This document shows positions 23,264-35,487 of a stretch of 64,000 nt of DNA, in pieces; position 1 is the stretch's first letter; each line of letters opens with the position of its first letter. The DNA is taken from positions 24,301 through 88,300 of the forward strand of contig NCSJ02000175.1 in the NCBI GenBank assembly GCA_002812745.2, read 5' to 3'. Under the pieces are notes generated by a model. That model saw only the letters and a list, made by a program, of their open reading frames with translations, was not told the origin of the DNA and ran no database searches. The position numbers and the translations under genes are program-made. Source of the DNA: Scytalidium lignicola (lineage: Eukaryota; Ascomycota; Leotiomycetes).

Positions 23264-24125
23264 GCGCCTATGAGTAAATGAAGTTACCGTGTTCTGCACA
23301 GTCACGCCGAGTCTTTTGCAGGTTTGCATGGGCATCGGTGTATTGGTGTTTAGAGTTGATGTAATCGAGGAGGGAATAATGAAGGTCACATGCGCTGATG
23401 CTAGAGGGTTGGATAACCGAGGAGACTGGACAAGCAGGCCAATGGTGTATCTGTAAATTATGCTAAATTGTTCTCTATTAGGACTGATAAACTCATAATC
23501 TAAGCCAGATAGACTCTGCATATTATCGACGTCTGTATTTATTGTTGACTTGTGACACTAGTGGAATAGTCCGACTTTGCTTGATTACGTTTCGGGTGCT
23601 TCCAGGCGCTACCTGGACACTAGTAGAGCTTAAGAGAGCTTAAACCACCCGCAATATCGTTGCACGAGGTAAGACTCCCTGACGTTCAAGTCGATTAATA
23701 CACATAGTATGTTTATATCCTCAATCGTCGGTCAGCAATGGACCTATTCTTAATCGCTATTTGCTAAGATCCCATTTTTATATGAAAATTAAAAGTNAAA
23801 AAAATTTTCCTCGCATGCCCAGCAAGATTAATGTACAGAATTACTGTATATTTAAAGATATATTAGTAGGGGCTAAAGGTATTTTAGATTCAAGATCTTT
23901 TATTGTTTTATATAATATAAAGGAGCTATAAAGTTTGTATAAAATATAAAACATACGCATGTATAATTATTTTATTTTAACATTAATTAAATATGAATTA
24001 AAGGTGCATGACATTAACTAGTAAAATATGTCTCTAGTCTCCTTAGCCTTTACCATAAAGTATATTCTCCTTGTCCAACTTCCTCTTTCTGTGGAAGGAT
24101 TAGAGGGGTTGAAAGGATTCTTATA

Positions 24126-24848
24126 GGCCGTGGCTAAATCCACACGACCCTTTTGTAAAATCCACACGCAACGTCGATACCGGAGATGGCCTTACAACCG
24201 AGGAGCATAAGTCTGTGTACACGAAAACCCACCCAATTTTTGTCTCCTGTATAATCGGAAATACTAGTGATAAAATATTAGATTAATAATTAAAAAAAAT
24301 TCATTAGGATTAAGAGATGCTTCGAATTATCAATACAAACAGCTTTTAAACGGTTCTGTAATTGTTTTTATTGNCGTTTNAAAAATTGCTTTATCGAAGG
24401 TATTTTGCAAAATAATTAGTATTCTGCGCAAAATTTAGGCGAGTGTACACAGACTTATGGCAGCCGGTCGTTAGGTATAACACCACTATAAGCTCTATAA
24501 CTACAGTAGCTTTTAGGCTGTTAATGCTCTATAACATACTATAATTACAATATATCCCAGGTTATACACTCACTGTAAAGTACTGTAATAACTAGGTTTT
24601 AAAGTTATTCGAAATTTAACTTTTTTGTAAATTATTATTTCTTATAGATGTTTAAATGGACTATATTCTTATAACACACTTTTAATAAATTATTTGTTAG
24701 TATAATCAACTATTATAAGCTGTTAACGTTGTACTTATACATGAAGTAGAAATTTGATTTCGCTTAACCAATCATATGCTGTATTACTTCCGATACCGGT
24801 AGTTGCGTGTAGATTTTACAAAAGGGTCGTGTGGATTTAGCCACGGCC
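24126..24848. mobile_element. Non-autonomous DNA transposon, 47-bp TIRs, 8-bp TSD
   Basis: Terminal inverted repeats begin GGCCGTGGCTAAATCCACAC. They match over 47 bp (24126-24172 and 24802-24848) with one C/T mismatch. The element is 723 bp and is flanked by a perfect 8-bp duplication TTCTTATA (24118-24125 and 24849-24856). The interior is AT-rich with no transposase frame, so it must be mobilised in trans. An 8-bp duplication fits hAT-like elements, and some Mutator-like or Merlin-like elements as well. The clean duplication and near-identical ends suggest fairly recent insertion. Confidence 0.88.
24206..24459. repeat. Nested inverted-repeat element (17-bp arms)
   Basis: CATAAGTCTGTGTACAC (24206-24222) is matched exactly by its reverse complement at 24443-24459, enclosing 220 bp of AT-rich DNA inside the larger element. 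If the ends are taken as AGTCTGTGTACAC, both sides are bounded by TA, as for Tc1/mariner-type MITEs. Because TA is self-complementary this is suggestive only. Undetermined bases lie at 24374 and 24380. Confidence 0.65.
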
Positions 24849-25850
24849 TTCTTATAAACGCTCTCAAAATTAAAAGTGGGGGCGTTGAACACGAAAAGGC
24901 AGCAAACAGCTTTGCATGGTTATATTTCTCTTTGTAACACTGTAGCCGTACATCTAGACCTCAAGATGTTGTGTGCCGGGAATACCGGGACAGTAAAACC
25001 AAAAGATCAGTGATTATTGTCGTACCATCTAGTTGGTGATCCTCGTTTGCAGCAAATATTCATGCTTAACTAGTGTATACCATCCATAGTCTTATTAGTA
25101 TGCCGAAAATTCCGCCGTGTAGGAATCCCTTGCTAGTTCTCGGAGCTATTAAACAAGATGATTCTGCGAGCTTAAAAATGATATAGACAGGACTAAATTT
25201 ATTTATGCATAAAGGCTAGGTTTGACTTATGGATGAGTTGAGATTGATTTACCAATGGAATCATTGTGCCTTGACACGATGGGCAAGATTGTTGGATGAT
25301 ATTTGGGACGGATAAACTCAGAACCCACGGATAATTAAAGCTGATCCTTGCTGCAAGTGGCCGTCAGCAACCGATGATCAAAGTAACGCGGGGTTCTGAA
25401 CGTTCAGCCTGTGGCCGCCCCTGAGTCAATACTGTATTGTACCTTACAAAATACAGCGCAGATACCTGGCACAACAACAGCTAGGGTGTAATGCAAGCAG
25501 CCTTGCAGAGTAATTACCCTATTGTCTAGCAGATACACTCGTATTACCCCACAGACCCCCGCTATTAAAACATTCGAGCTTCTGGAGCAAGCAACGATCT
25601 TCGTGTCGTCGGTACAACATCACCACGATCCAGGGGGTTCAATTCGATTACTCGGCGGCGTAGTGAGGGGGAAGTCATGCAGCTGTCCAGCAGTTGCAAG
25701 CTTGGGAATGACCTCACGTCGGTGAGACTATCGGGCATTCCTGAGGTGTTGGATAGCGGGGGGGTTCACGAGTATATCTGCTGTCACCTCCCGTTCAGAA
25801 ACACGATAATCGGGCAATTCGTGAGCGACCTGGTATTAAGTGTTTTTGAA

Positions 25851-28527
25851 ATGCGTCAATTTAGCTGCACCGAATGGCTGGCTATTGCACTGCAGTGTAC
25901 CACTGTGGTCAGCTCAGCCGAAGTAGAAACGCGTGCTTTCGATGTCTTTAAGTACGTCGATCCTTTCATTGGTACCTCTGATGGAGGTAAGTAGATTTTG
26001 TTATTATTTTAAAATTAAAAATTCATTACTAACAAACATAGGCCATGTTTTCCCCGGAGCAACATTGCCATTTGGAATGGCAAAGGCAGTAGCTGATGTC
26101 AATGATCCTGATGAGAAGCAAGGTGGCTTTGCTTCGGGGAACAGTGATATCACTGGCTTCTCTCATATGCATGACAGTGGCACTGGAGGTGTATGTAACA
26201 CTCCCTAGGTTCAATTCCCACAGCCAGACAATAGCAAAGCTAATTCCCTCATAGGCTCCATCCCTTGGCAACTTCCCCTTCTTTCCACAAACAGGATGCC
26301 CAGGAGATGATCTTAACAATTGCTTTTGGACTAAGACCGACAGAGCTTCAAGAAGGATAAACAGCACTATTCAAGCTCACCCCGGATACTTTGCCCTTAG
26401 TCTGAATACTTCGGTTCAAACTGAGGTAACTGTTACTAACCATACAGCGTTATACCGTCTCACCTTTCCTATTGCGAATGCCTCTCAGACTCCAGCATCT
26501 GGAAATGAGATAATTCCACCAGTACCCTCTTTGCCTTACAGCCCATTGATCTTGTTTGATTTGACTGATCTACCGGACTCTCGAATCAATGGCACTATGA
26601 GTGTTGATGGCCACAGTGGGCGAATATCAGGAACGGGGACCTTTGTCCCTTCATTTGGCTTGGGAAGCTACGACCTGCATTTCTGCGCCGACTTTTCAGG
26701 TGCCTCAGTCCGTGATACGGGTGTATGGATAAACAATCGCCCAGGGAGTGAGCCCAAGACCATAACCGTCACGCCTAATGGGAATACTCCACCATTGCCG
26801 GCTGGCGCATGGACTCAATTCCATCCTCCAGCGAATAACCAACTCTTGGTTAGAGTTGGAGTATCATTCATGAGCGTCGCACAAGCTTGCAAGAATGCTG
26901 AATCCGAGGTGCCACATTTTGATTTCGATGAGGTATTACAGTCAGCGGAAGATGTATGGAGAAAGAAACTCGGTGTGGTTGAAGTAGATGCTACAGGTGT
27001 GAGCGATGAGCTCCAGACCGTTTTCTGGTCAGGCGTATACAGATCCATGATCTCGCCACAGGATTACACTGGAGAGAATCCCCTGTGGAAGAGTAAAGAA
27101 CCTTACTACGACTCGTATTACTGCATATGGGATTCGTATAGAAGTATCCATCCTCTTATCACGTTGCTTGATCCAGAGAGTCAAACGTTGATGGTTCGAA
27201 GTTTGATTGATATTTACCGACACGAAGGTAAGAAAATTCCATCAAACAATAGGAATGTGCCTGGTGGCTAACACAAAGTGTATAGGCCATCTTCCTGATT
27301 GCCGCATGTCTTTGTGTAAGGGATATACTCAGGGAGGTTCAAATGCAGACGTCGTTCTTGCAGACTCCTACGTCAAGAACATATCTGAACACGTAGACTG
27401 GGCTACTGGATATGAAGCAGTAGTTGCTGATGCTGAAAGTGAGCAAAATTCTTAACTTTGCTTTGAATTATCATCGTACTAAACTCGCTACAGTTGAACC
27501 CAATGACTGGGCAGTCGAAGGTCGCGGTGGTCTGAAGAGTTGGAAGACATTAGGCTACATCCCAACCGATGACTTTGACCCATTCTCTGGAGGACCATAC
27601 TCTCGCTCTATATCGCGAACAGTAGAATACGCTTATAATGACTTCTGCATTGCAGAGATGGCTCGCGGTCTTGGACATCATGCGGATGCTGAGAAGTACA
27701 TCGCCAGATCAGACAATTGGAAGAACATGTATAAAGCGGATCAGAAATCTCTGGTTACCAACACTACAGGTCATATCGGAGAGACGGTTGACACTGGGTT
27801 CGTCGGCTTCCTGCAACCAAGGTATCTCAATGGCACGTTCGGATTCCAGGATCCAGCTCTTTGCTCACCTCTATACAATTTTACATCTTGTTACCTTGTC
27901 GCAACTGGCCATGAAACATACGAAGGCTCGTCATGGATGTACACCTTCTACGTGCCCCAGGATATGGCCGCCCTTGTCACGACACTAGGTGGCCCAGAAT
28001 CCTTCGTCAAGCGACTGTCATACCTTCACACATCTGGCCTGCTCTATATTGGTGATGAGCAAGCTTTCCTTCCAGTCTTCCAATTCCATTACGCTGGTCG
28101 TCCTGGCCTGAGCTCCTACTTCAGCCACTTCTACATTCCCAGCCAATTTAACACGACAACATCTGGTCTCGCAGGTAACGATGATAGCGGTGCAATGGCA
28201 AGCTTCACAACATTAAGCATGCTTGGTCTATGGCCAATAAGTGGCCAAGATGTATACCTTATCAATCCTCCATATTTTCGAGAAGTCAGTATCAGGAATG
28301 GTCAAACAGGCAAAACGGCCACGGTGAGGAACATTAATTTTGATTCAAGTTATGAAGCTATTTACATCCAGAGCGCGAAATTGAATGGCAAACCATACAC
28401 GAAGAATTGGATCTCGCATAGCTTCTGGTTGGACGGTGGAGTTTTGGAGTTGACGTTGGGGAAGAACGAGAGTGATTGGGGAACTGCGCAGAAAGATTTA
28501 CCGCCTAGCTCATCAACTGGGTTATAA
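25851..28527 (+). CDS. Secreted GH92 alpha-1,2-mannosidase-like glycosidase
   Basis: Five exons: 25851-25986, 26042-26190, 26255-27227, 27286-27438 and 27494-28527, 814 aa. The start MRQFSCTEWLAIALQCTTVVSS is a plausible signal peptide. The mature part begins with the family-typical YVDPFIGTSDGGHVFPGATLPFGM across the first junction. Further GH92 landmarks are GFSHMHDSGTGG, the catalytic-domain stretch YYCIWDSYRSIHPL, GGSNADVVLADSYVK and GNDDSGAMASF, where the Asp pair holds the putative general base. GH92 enzymes are calcium-dependent inverting exo-mannosidases that trim alpha-linked mannose from glycoproteins or mannan. Many N-glycosylation sequons (for example NTT, NGT, NFT) fit a secreted protein. 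The full length agrees with the family. Confidence 0.93.
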
Positions 28528-28961
28528 ATTACCATAGTTTAAAAGAATAATTAAGAGAGGATAAAATTATCGATGCTGCTCCGTACTTATTGTTTATTTT
28601 ATTTTTCAACGTTAAAGTTCGAGAATGTGGTATATAAGACAAAACAAGAGACATCCTGTTACATACGACCATAGACTGAGGAATACTGGGCATCCCGTCC
28701 GCTCTGCCATACATAAGCCTCAGATCGGGAGATCAGTAGTTGGGTCGGTGACGACCAGCGAATACCTTCTGTTGTATGTGTTTTTTTTGCGTTTTTTTTT
28801 TTCTTGTTTAGAATTTTTGATGATGGTGGTTGGGGACGATCAAGATCTCAGCAGTGTTACAGTAGCGAGGACGTCTACAAGCAAGACCTTCTTCCTCTCC
28901 GATTCTGGATCTAATTGTCCAATAAGCTACCTATCCCTGAATTTCATCGTGGGAACTAATT
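28528..28961. other. Intergenic region
   Basis: No gene seen. T-rich runs occur near 28778-28802. The interval holds the 3' end of the glycosidase gene and the promoter of the next gene on the same strand. Confidence 0.4.
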
Positions 28962-29929
28962 ATGGCACCTTACGATGAAGCAAGTATCGTATCCCTCATG
29001 ACCGAAATATATACCCTCCTCCAAAAACTATGCTACATAGAGCCATCTGATATAAACTATCCAATCCCAGGTGGTCACCCTCTGAACAAATCTCTCTGTG
29101 CCTCTCCCAACCTTAGCCCAGCAGTCATCTCTCTAATCCAAAAACTCCCATGTCCCATGGACGAAGAAACAGCCATAAACTTCGATTTCCTCCTGGAATC
29201 ACGTACTATCATCTACACTGACGACAAAGACCTCCAGGAATCACGCGACCCTGAAAATGCAGGGACATTCGAGGATCTAAGATTTGATTATCTACTTCCT
29301 TCAGATGTTGCGTTGACGATTGGGAGATTGCATGGGGTATCACTGGTGTTGGATACAGACACTAGTTCGTAACTTGTCTTTTCACAATTTCTACTGTACC
29401 TGCATGCATCATCAATTCATTTTGAAGTTCATTTTAAAGAGAGAAGGAATGCTAAATAATATTGCTAGATACGATTAGAACTATCAAAGCTCAAGATGTG
29501 TCGCCAACCGACCTAAGTGAAACCGTCATCGAGAGACCAGATGATCCGGAGCATTATCGAAATTACCCAGCCAAGCCAGCTGAAGAAGTTCTTAGGTATT
29601 ATATCAGTAAATTCAAAACTCTGGAGTGGATTCCTAGACGTGAAAATAAATTCTTGGAGGCAGGCGATGGTGTACGATCCTCCTTCCTTTCATTCTATTC
29701 TATACCTATAAGTTCTACTCTGTCCTAACTCGCAAGGAATTTTCACTTTCAAGATCCGTTCTTTACTTTGCTAACGAAGAAACAATAGTATAATAATTCG
29801 AAATATGAAGACGTTAAAAGAATTCTGGTGGGAGACTATGGTTGGCCTGATATTTTTCGAGATGAAGAGTGGGCAAGAGATTATGAAAAGGTGTGGTATG
29901 AGGTTGATAATAGGTATCGACCGATTTGA
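28962..29929 (+). CDS. Fungal hypothetical protein, 248 aa
   Basis: Three exons, 28962-29364, 29469-29671 and 29789-29929, restore one frame of 248 aa. The first intron has a GTTCGT donor and the second a weak GTACGA donor, so the second junction is the less certain. The protein begins MAPYDEASIVSLMTEIYTLL and contains a Leu-rich N-terminal helix, an acidic middle (TDDKDLQESRDPENAGTFED) and a C-terminal segment ILVGDYGWPDIFRDEEWARD typical of lineage-specific fungal hypotheticals. No signal peptide, membrane segment or catalytic motif is seen. Function unknown. Confidence 0.7.
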
Positions 29930-30554
29930 CTGTTAATGTCAGATCGAAGAACTAAATTCACATGAATATATTCTTCTTGTCAGTAATAATCTACGGTGAC
30001 TTAAATGGGCTGTCTGTGTAGCATAATTAAGCAGAACCGATTTGGTTGTACGATAACGCGCGGGTTTCAACGGGCCTAGCATTCCACGTGTAGCGGACAC
30101 AAATGACTCACCTCCAACCCCTACATAATATAATTAGAATCTCTATGCTTTCTTATGAGTTGAATATTATTTGCTAGCTTGTGATACGGATCTGTACCGC
30201 GGTTCACTGCGGTTGACAGCCGTAGCATGACACGTGGAGATGAGACGGGGCTTCCCCAGCTTCCCCGCCCTTCCCCAATATCCGGGACTTCCTTTATCTT
30301 AGGGCTTCACCCAGTTCGCCCACTCCACCAACTGCTCCCCCACGGCTCACATCCGGCCAACAACCAGCCACGAACAGTAGGATCAGCAATCGTATAAGAT
30401 TGAGAATCATCGCACCCATGCTGTTGCTGGCTTGCAGTGGTTTCGATCGGTGGTCTTCTCTTTCATCAGTGCATCATCTTCATCGATCTCGCGTCTTATA
30501 TCTTGTTTACGTGTCGTTATACCTTTCTTTCTCCTAACCGTCCAGTGTACAACC
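29930..30554. promoter_or_regulatory. Intergenic region / MFS promoter with CTTCCCC repeats
   Basis: No gene. Three CTTCCCC-type copies at about 30250-30277 (CCCCAG, CCCCGC, CCCCAA) resemble the complement of the CreA/Mig1 consensus SYGGRG. Catabolite repression of the downstream transporter is possible but unproven. Confidence 0.35.
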
Positions 30555-32214
30555 ATGTCGGTAGAAAGTAAGGCAGACCCAGTCGAGCACAACGAGATCG
30601 TCAGTAAAGATGTATCCGAAGGGTCACTCGAGGCGCAAGTCCCAGCTGGTGAAGAAAAGGGTTCCGATAAGCTGGACCAGCACGGTTATGCCCTGGTCCC
30701 ACAGCCTACGCATTTCAAAGATGATCCCTTGGTAATAATATAGATATCTTGTTAATCGTCCTTATCAACTAACAGTGTTTATAGAACTGGTCGCCCGGGC
30801 TCAAATGGCTTGTCCTCCTCCAAGTTAGCTTCCTAGCAATGCTTGGACCATTCAACTCCGCCGTTGTCAACCCCGCTCTCATTGACCTGTCATTGAAATT
30901 CCACATTACCGTGCAAGAGGCATCCTACCAGACAACTGCTGTCATTGTTGTTGTTGGTGTTTCACCTCTTGTATGGGTGCCATTGGCCAACATATATGGA
31001 AGACGACCTATCTACCTAATATCAACGCTCATTGGAATCATCGCCACGTTTGGAACTGGTCTTGCGAATACATGGTCAACTTTAATTGTAGCGCGAGTTT
31101 TCAGTGGTATCGGGGTTGGTGCTGCAATGGCTCTTGGTGCGGCAACAGTCAATGATATGTTCTTCTTGCACGAGAAGGGATTGAAGATGGGTATCTGGAC
31201 TGTGTTTCTGACAAATGGAGCCCATGTTGCTCCTGTTATCGGAGGCTACCTCGCACAATCAGCTGGCTACAGATGGTGCTACTACCTCCCGGCAATCGTC
31301 AATGCTACCAGCTTCGTCATCATGATCTTCGCCCTCCCCGAAACGCTTTTCAGTCGCTCCCCTGAGATCCTCGCTCGTCACCAAGAACGAACATACATGC
31401 AAATGCTGTTCAGCTTCCGCAGAAACATGCTCCACGACCGCAAGCTGCACGCCCGAGACTTTGTCCGCCCATTCGAGATGCTGAAGTACCCTTCTGTGTC
31501 TATTACATGTCTTTATTACATCTTCACTTTCGCGTATTCTTCTATCCTTCCTGCCGTTACTATTGCTGCACTGTTTACCAAGATTTACCACTTCAAGACT
31601 GGTGAGATTGGTCTCATGCTCGGCTTGCCGCTTTGGATCGGCTCTGCCGTGGGTGAGTTCTTCTCTGGCCCTTTTAGTGACTGGGTTATGTTGCGGTATG
31701 CGAAACGTCATGGTGGAGTCCGGAAACCGGAGGCGCGGTTACCTGCTTCATTTGCAAGCATCATCCTATGCCCAGCGGGTATCATTATCTATGGTGTGAC
31801 TCTTCAGCATCATACTCATTGGATTGGTCCGGTTATGGGTCTTGTGATTGCTTCGTTTGGATTGCAACTTGTTACGACGGTTAATTACACGTATTGTAGT
31901 GGTGACTGCTATAAGCCTCAGTCCGGGGAGATTGGAAGCCTGTACAACTTTGCTAGACAGGTGTTTGCGTTCCCCTTAGGCTTTTACGCGTAAGTAGTAT
32001 CTTAATCCCTTTTTATAGTGTTGTTTAGAATAAGGTAATGTGTGCTAACGATCATTCAAGACTTCCTCTCGCCAACAAAGTTGGCATCCAAGACGCCTGG
32101 ATCATTCTAGCAATGTTAATTGTGGCCTCCTTCATTCCAACCATCCTATTGATGTTTAAGGGCGAAGAATGGAGGAAGAGGATGGGACAACCACAGTTCC
32201 ACAAGGATCTTTGA
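30555..32214 (+). CDS. MFS transporter, DHA1-like (drug/polyamine type)
   Basis: Exons 30555-30731, 30785-31989 and 32061-32214 give 511 aa. A hydrophilic N-terminus of about 65 residues (MSVESKADPVEHNEIVSKD) ends in the family motif DDPLNWSPGLKW. Twelve predicted helices follow, with WVPLANIYGRRPIYLIS (loop 2-3 motif) and VARVFSGIGVGAAMALG. The C-terminus MFKGEEWRKRMGQPQF is cytosolic. Proteins with the NW/NWS start belong to the H+-antiporter group exporting drugs, polyamines or secondary metabolites at the plasma membrane. The gene is convergent with the Zn2Cys6 regulator at 32468-34966, and a P450 lies beyond it. This suggests a small export/oxidation unit, but the substrate is unknown. 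Confidence 0.92.
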
Positions 32215-32467
32215 GTTTTGCTTGTCAGATGTTGAACATGGGAAGAAAGCTTTGGGCACACAACCGTTTCGCGCAGCATATTCAATTCGTATTCATCCTC
32301 TATGTATCATCCTAGCAGCTGAGCTATATTTGCTATTAATGAGACTACTCTCGTGCCACTGCCTAAAGTTGTTTTCCGCCCTCTGCTCTTTTCTGTCCTT
32401 TGTCATGTCTCTGATAAGGAAGNAAAAATTCCATGTAGGGTACTATTATTTTGTAAGGTAACCTTTT

Positions 32468-34966
32468 CTATTCGAACGCCGACCACTGTCCGGTTATGAA
32501 ATCCCTAGGTAACCCGGTCCCATACAAAAAGTCGTTAAAATCAATGTCTAGAAGATCCATATCTAGATTTTGTTGTGAGTTCATGTCTAAGCTGACCCCT
32601 GCTACTGGCGCCTGCAGCGTCTGTCCCATCCATAGGGATGTCGTAGTTGTAGTTCCGGAAGCAGTCATGGTTACTGGGTTCGGGATTTCCGAGCTAGAGC
32701 CAGAACCAGGGTCAGGGTTGGAATCTGACATTAGGCCCATATCTATTCCACCTGGGCCGCGAGAAGATTTTGAGAGGACGTGTCCGCTGCTCCTTAGCTT
32801 TTGCAGCATAGCGACGTATCTCCCAGCTAGTTTGCTGAGGTTACTGGTGGCCAGTAAGAATTCCATGCCCAAATCTAGAACTTCGCGGTAACTTGTTTCG
32901 TCGAGTGCTTCAAGACGGGCTTCGTCCATTGTTTCTAATGTGAGCAGAATGCCCATGGCTGTGAAGACATCTAGAGGAGTTTAGTTTCACTTATATAATC
33001 TATGGAATAAGTAAGATTCTTACAGTGTAAATTGTAGGTGATGGAGTTGAGGAGTTGACGGTGATATTGAGAGTGAATTAAACGAACGGTCTGTTTTGCT
33101 GCCAATATACACGCCTTTGACGAGGCAATGGCGATAGAATGTTGAAAGGGGTCTTCAATAACTTGCTGGCTAAATATGAGGAGAGCTTGTCGATGAAGGA
33201 GGATCCGAAGATTTAGAAATCCGAACATAAGTGTTAGTCTTCAAACTTGTCTAAGTCTATGAAGTAGAGATAAATACCTTATGTATATTACATTCCTCTG
33301 TCTTTGGAAATCAATACCATCTGGTATTTCCGGCTCTTCTCGGAGATGCTTTGGCCCCAAGTTCCACCATGAGAGAAGGCGCGCGTCAAGACTTGGTGTA
33401 GTTCCCAGAACGCGGTATTGGTTGGCCGCTCGCATCACAGGATCGAGCTCCTGACAAGCATTTGGCTTTGGGGCATGGCTGTTATATAGCTCCTTAATTA
33501 TATAGTCGATAATCTCTGTTAATTTGATTGTTTGAATGAAGAACCTGGTCAGGGAAGGTCGGCCGGCGGGTTGCCGTGGGACCAGCGTTTCACGGGTGAT
33601 ATACATATCGTCGACCTCCAGTGGAAGCGGCATCTCATGGACATTAAGCATTTGAATAGAAGGAGGACGGCCAAACTTCATACTCAGTGTGCGATCAATG
33701 ACATAGCAGCCACACCACACTCGCTTTACCATTTCTCTTTGGACAGCGTCACGGGACTGCTCATTAGTTACAGGAAGATGGAGGCCAATCGACACGGCGG
33801 TTCGAATCATTACGCCAACAAGATTCCAGCACTCGCACAACTCGAGTGTACCCTGAAGATAATGACACAGTAGCAGTAATGCTTGGACCCTCTCAAGACA
33901 TCCTGGAAGGAATAACCGCGGTAGCAACAAAGTCCGTACCCGTGATACAAAGACAGATGCCATGGGCAGAACCTGCTCCCGGTCAATGGAATCACAGAAC
34001 TCACAGCCGTAGGCAAAAGTCATATTCAACATAGCAAGCCATTCAGGATTCAACTTGGCCACTTGTGGAGTCGATGGTTGCCAAAGCCGTTCGTACTCGT
34101 TTCGAAACGTGGACTCGTGAACGAAAGGATAGAGACGATGGACGCAGTTAAAGTACGCATCTAGAAGGCTATCTGCCATGCTTCTCTCTGGCAGCTCATG
34201 ACTTGTCGTTCTCTCATCGTTGCCTTGTCCTAATATGATTTGTGCGTATGGAAATGGAGACTCCTGACCAGCCCATACGGGGCCCATTCTCTTATTGTTG
34301 TAGTCTCTTTGGACATCACTGGTATGATGTGAGCCCTCAGGAAGGACCTTAGAGACAAAGTTGAATGTACTTGACGGTCCGAAGTACCCTTCGGTCTCTG
34401 GAGAGCGGGCTACAGGTGGAAAGTCTGAGTTATCTCTTTGTGGTCCTGGAACTGCATCATTCTGTGATTGTGAGGGTGACGAGCCATACTCAATGGTATG
34501 TGCGACCGACAATGGAGATAGATGGGCTGCAGGAGGAACCGGGACCGTTGATGTAGGTACTGGCGTCGCATCCGACAAGTTGGAGGCTCTAATCAAGGCA
34601 TCTAGGCCTGCAGCTGGTGTATGTGGAACGACTACGGCATGAAACGTTGGAGAATGAACCGCGGGTTGCTGTGCATTCTTTTCTTCCTCTTCAGTAACGG
34701 CCTGAAGCTTCTTGTTCATATAAGATTTGAGTCTGTAATATCGGTTATCCGTCTGATCTCCCCTGATCTCCCCTGCTTGGAAGTACCTACTCCTCAATAG
34801 AGAGCTGCGAAGCCAACTTGGAAGGATATGCGCATTGCCTACCCCTACTAACGCACGTCCCGCATTCCGGCCGCTGTCCGTCACACCTGTTCTTGCCCTT
34901 CCTACAGCCCGAGCATGCTCCCCCGGATGACAATCTGCGCTTCTTGGGCGGTTGCTGTTGCGACAT
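32468..34966 (-). CDS. Zn2Cys6 transcription factor with fungal_trans domain
   Basis: Four exons: 34966-34791, 34732-33278, 33238-33024 and 32970-32468, 782 aa. The true N-terminus is MSQQQPPKKRRLSSGGACSG, in a different frame from the long open frame upstream of the first intron. Cys18, 21, 28, 35, 38, 45 form the zinc cluster and KKRR is a likely nuclear signal. A linker and short helix (LKSYMNKKLQAVTEEEEK) may dimerise. The fungal_trans domain includes YFNCVHRLYPFVHESTF and VWCGCYVIDRTLSMKFGRP. The second intron is only 39 nt (33239-33277); it is forced by a stop in one frame and restores LRILLHRQALL. The gene is divergent by 521 bp from the P450 at 35488 and is probably its regulator (inference). 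Confidence 0.88.
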
Positions 34967-35487
34967 CCCATCGATGCAGCATCCAAGTAAACAGGATGGA
35001 GAGAGGGAACGGTTGCGAGCGGGCGTCTACCGGTCTATCCTAGGACCTCATGCTACGGCGGTGGAACGCTGGAAGATATGGAACGGAGTGCAGCCGCAGC
35101 GTTCAGGGAGGAAGAAGGGCACGGAGGAGCAGAGCTAATTCCCCACGTGACGCATCCACGCTCTCTTCTTCCCCGCATCCCGTGCCAGCGAAGGCCAGGC
35201 AAAACCCCGGCTTTTCCGGGGTCATCTGGGGCTGATGCTTGGCTTTTCACTGACATAAGCACAACTTGCTCGCCCCCTCGAAACGGGTCACAACCGCTGT
35301 CCCGAGATTTTGCCGCGGATTGCACTCCGTCATGTATGCTCATATCCTCGACCTGTGAGCATCGAGATTGTTTAAAAGGAAGTGTGACAGCCGTGGACAA
35401 GATAGTTGATAAGACGAGGAAAGATCAATCCCTAACGATAAGAATATCCCGAAGAATCCCTTCACCTTGGCCTCGAATTCTCACAAC
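34967..35487. promoter_or_regulatory. Divergent promoter, regulator / P450
   Basis: 521 bp of relatively GC-rich DNA between divergent starts. Open frames on both strands (for example 35053-35400 minus and 35078-35581 plus) run across it and into the P450 exon, and are treated as chance. Confidence 0.4.

Larger units (their letters stand above)
23264..25850. other. Repeat-rich intergenic region
   Basis: No gene. About 23780-24010 is very AT-rich, with an undetermined base at 23797. The 24126-24848 transposon and its nested repeat (listed separately) occupy the middle. 24857-25850 is the upstream region of the GH92 gene and shows only short chance frames. Confidence 0.5.

Noticed and set aside
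26208..26222. GGTTCAATTCCC resembling a tRNA B-box
   Set aside because: It lies in a GH92 intron, with no A-box, acceptor stem or cloverleaf around it.
31259..31711. 150-codon minus-strand frame
   Set aside because: Lies entirely inside the MFS coding exon; charged composition typical of antisense of a membrane protein.
34793..34986. Longer N-terminus of the second regulator starting MDAASMGCRN
   Set aside because: That frame misses the zinc cluster; the frame starting at 34966 gives a perfect Cx2Cx6Cx6Cx2Cx6C.
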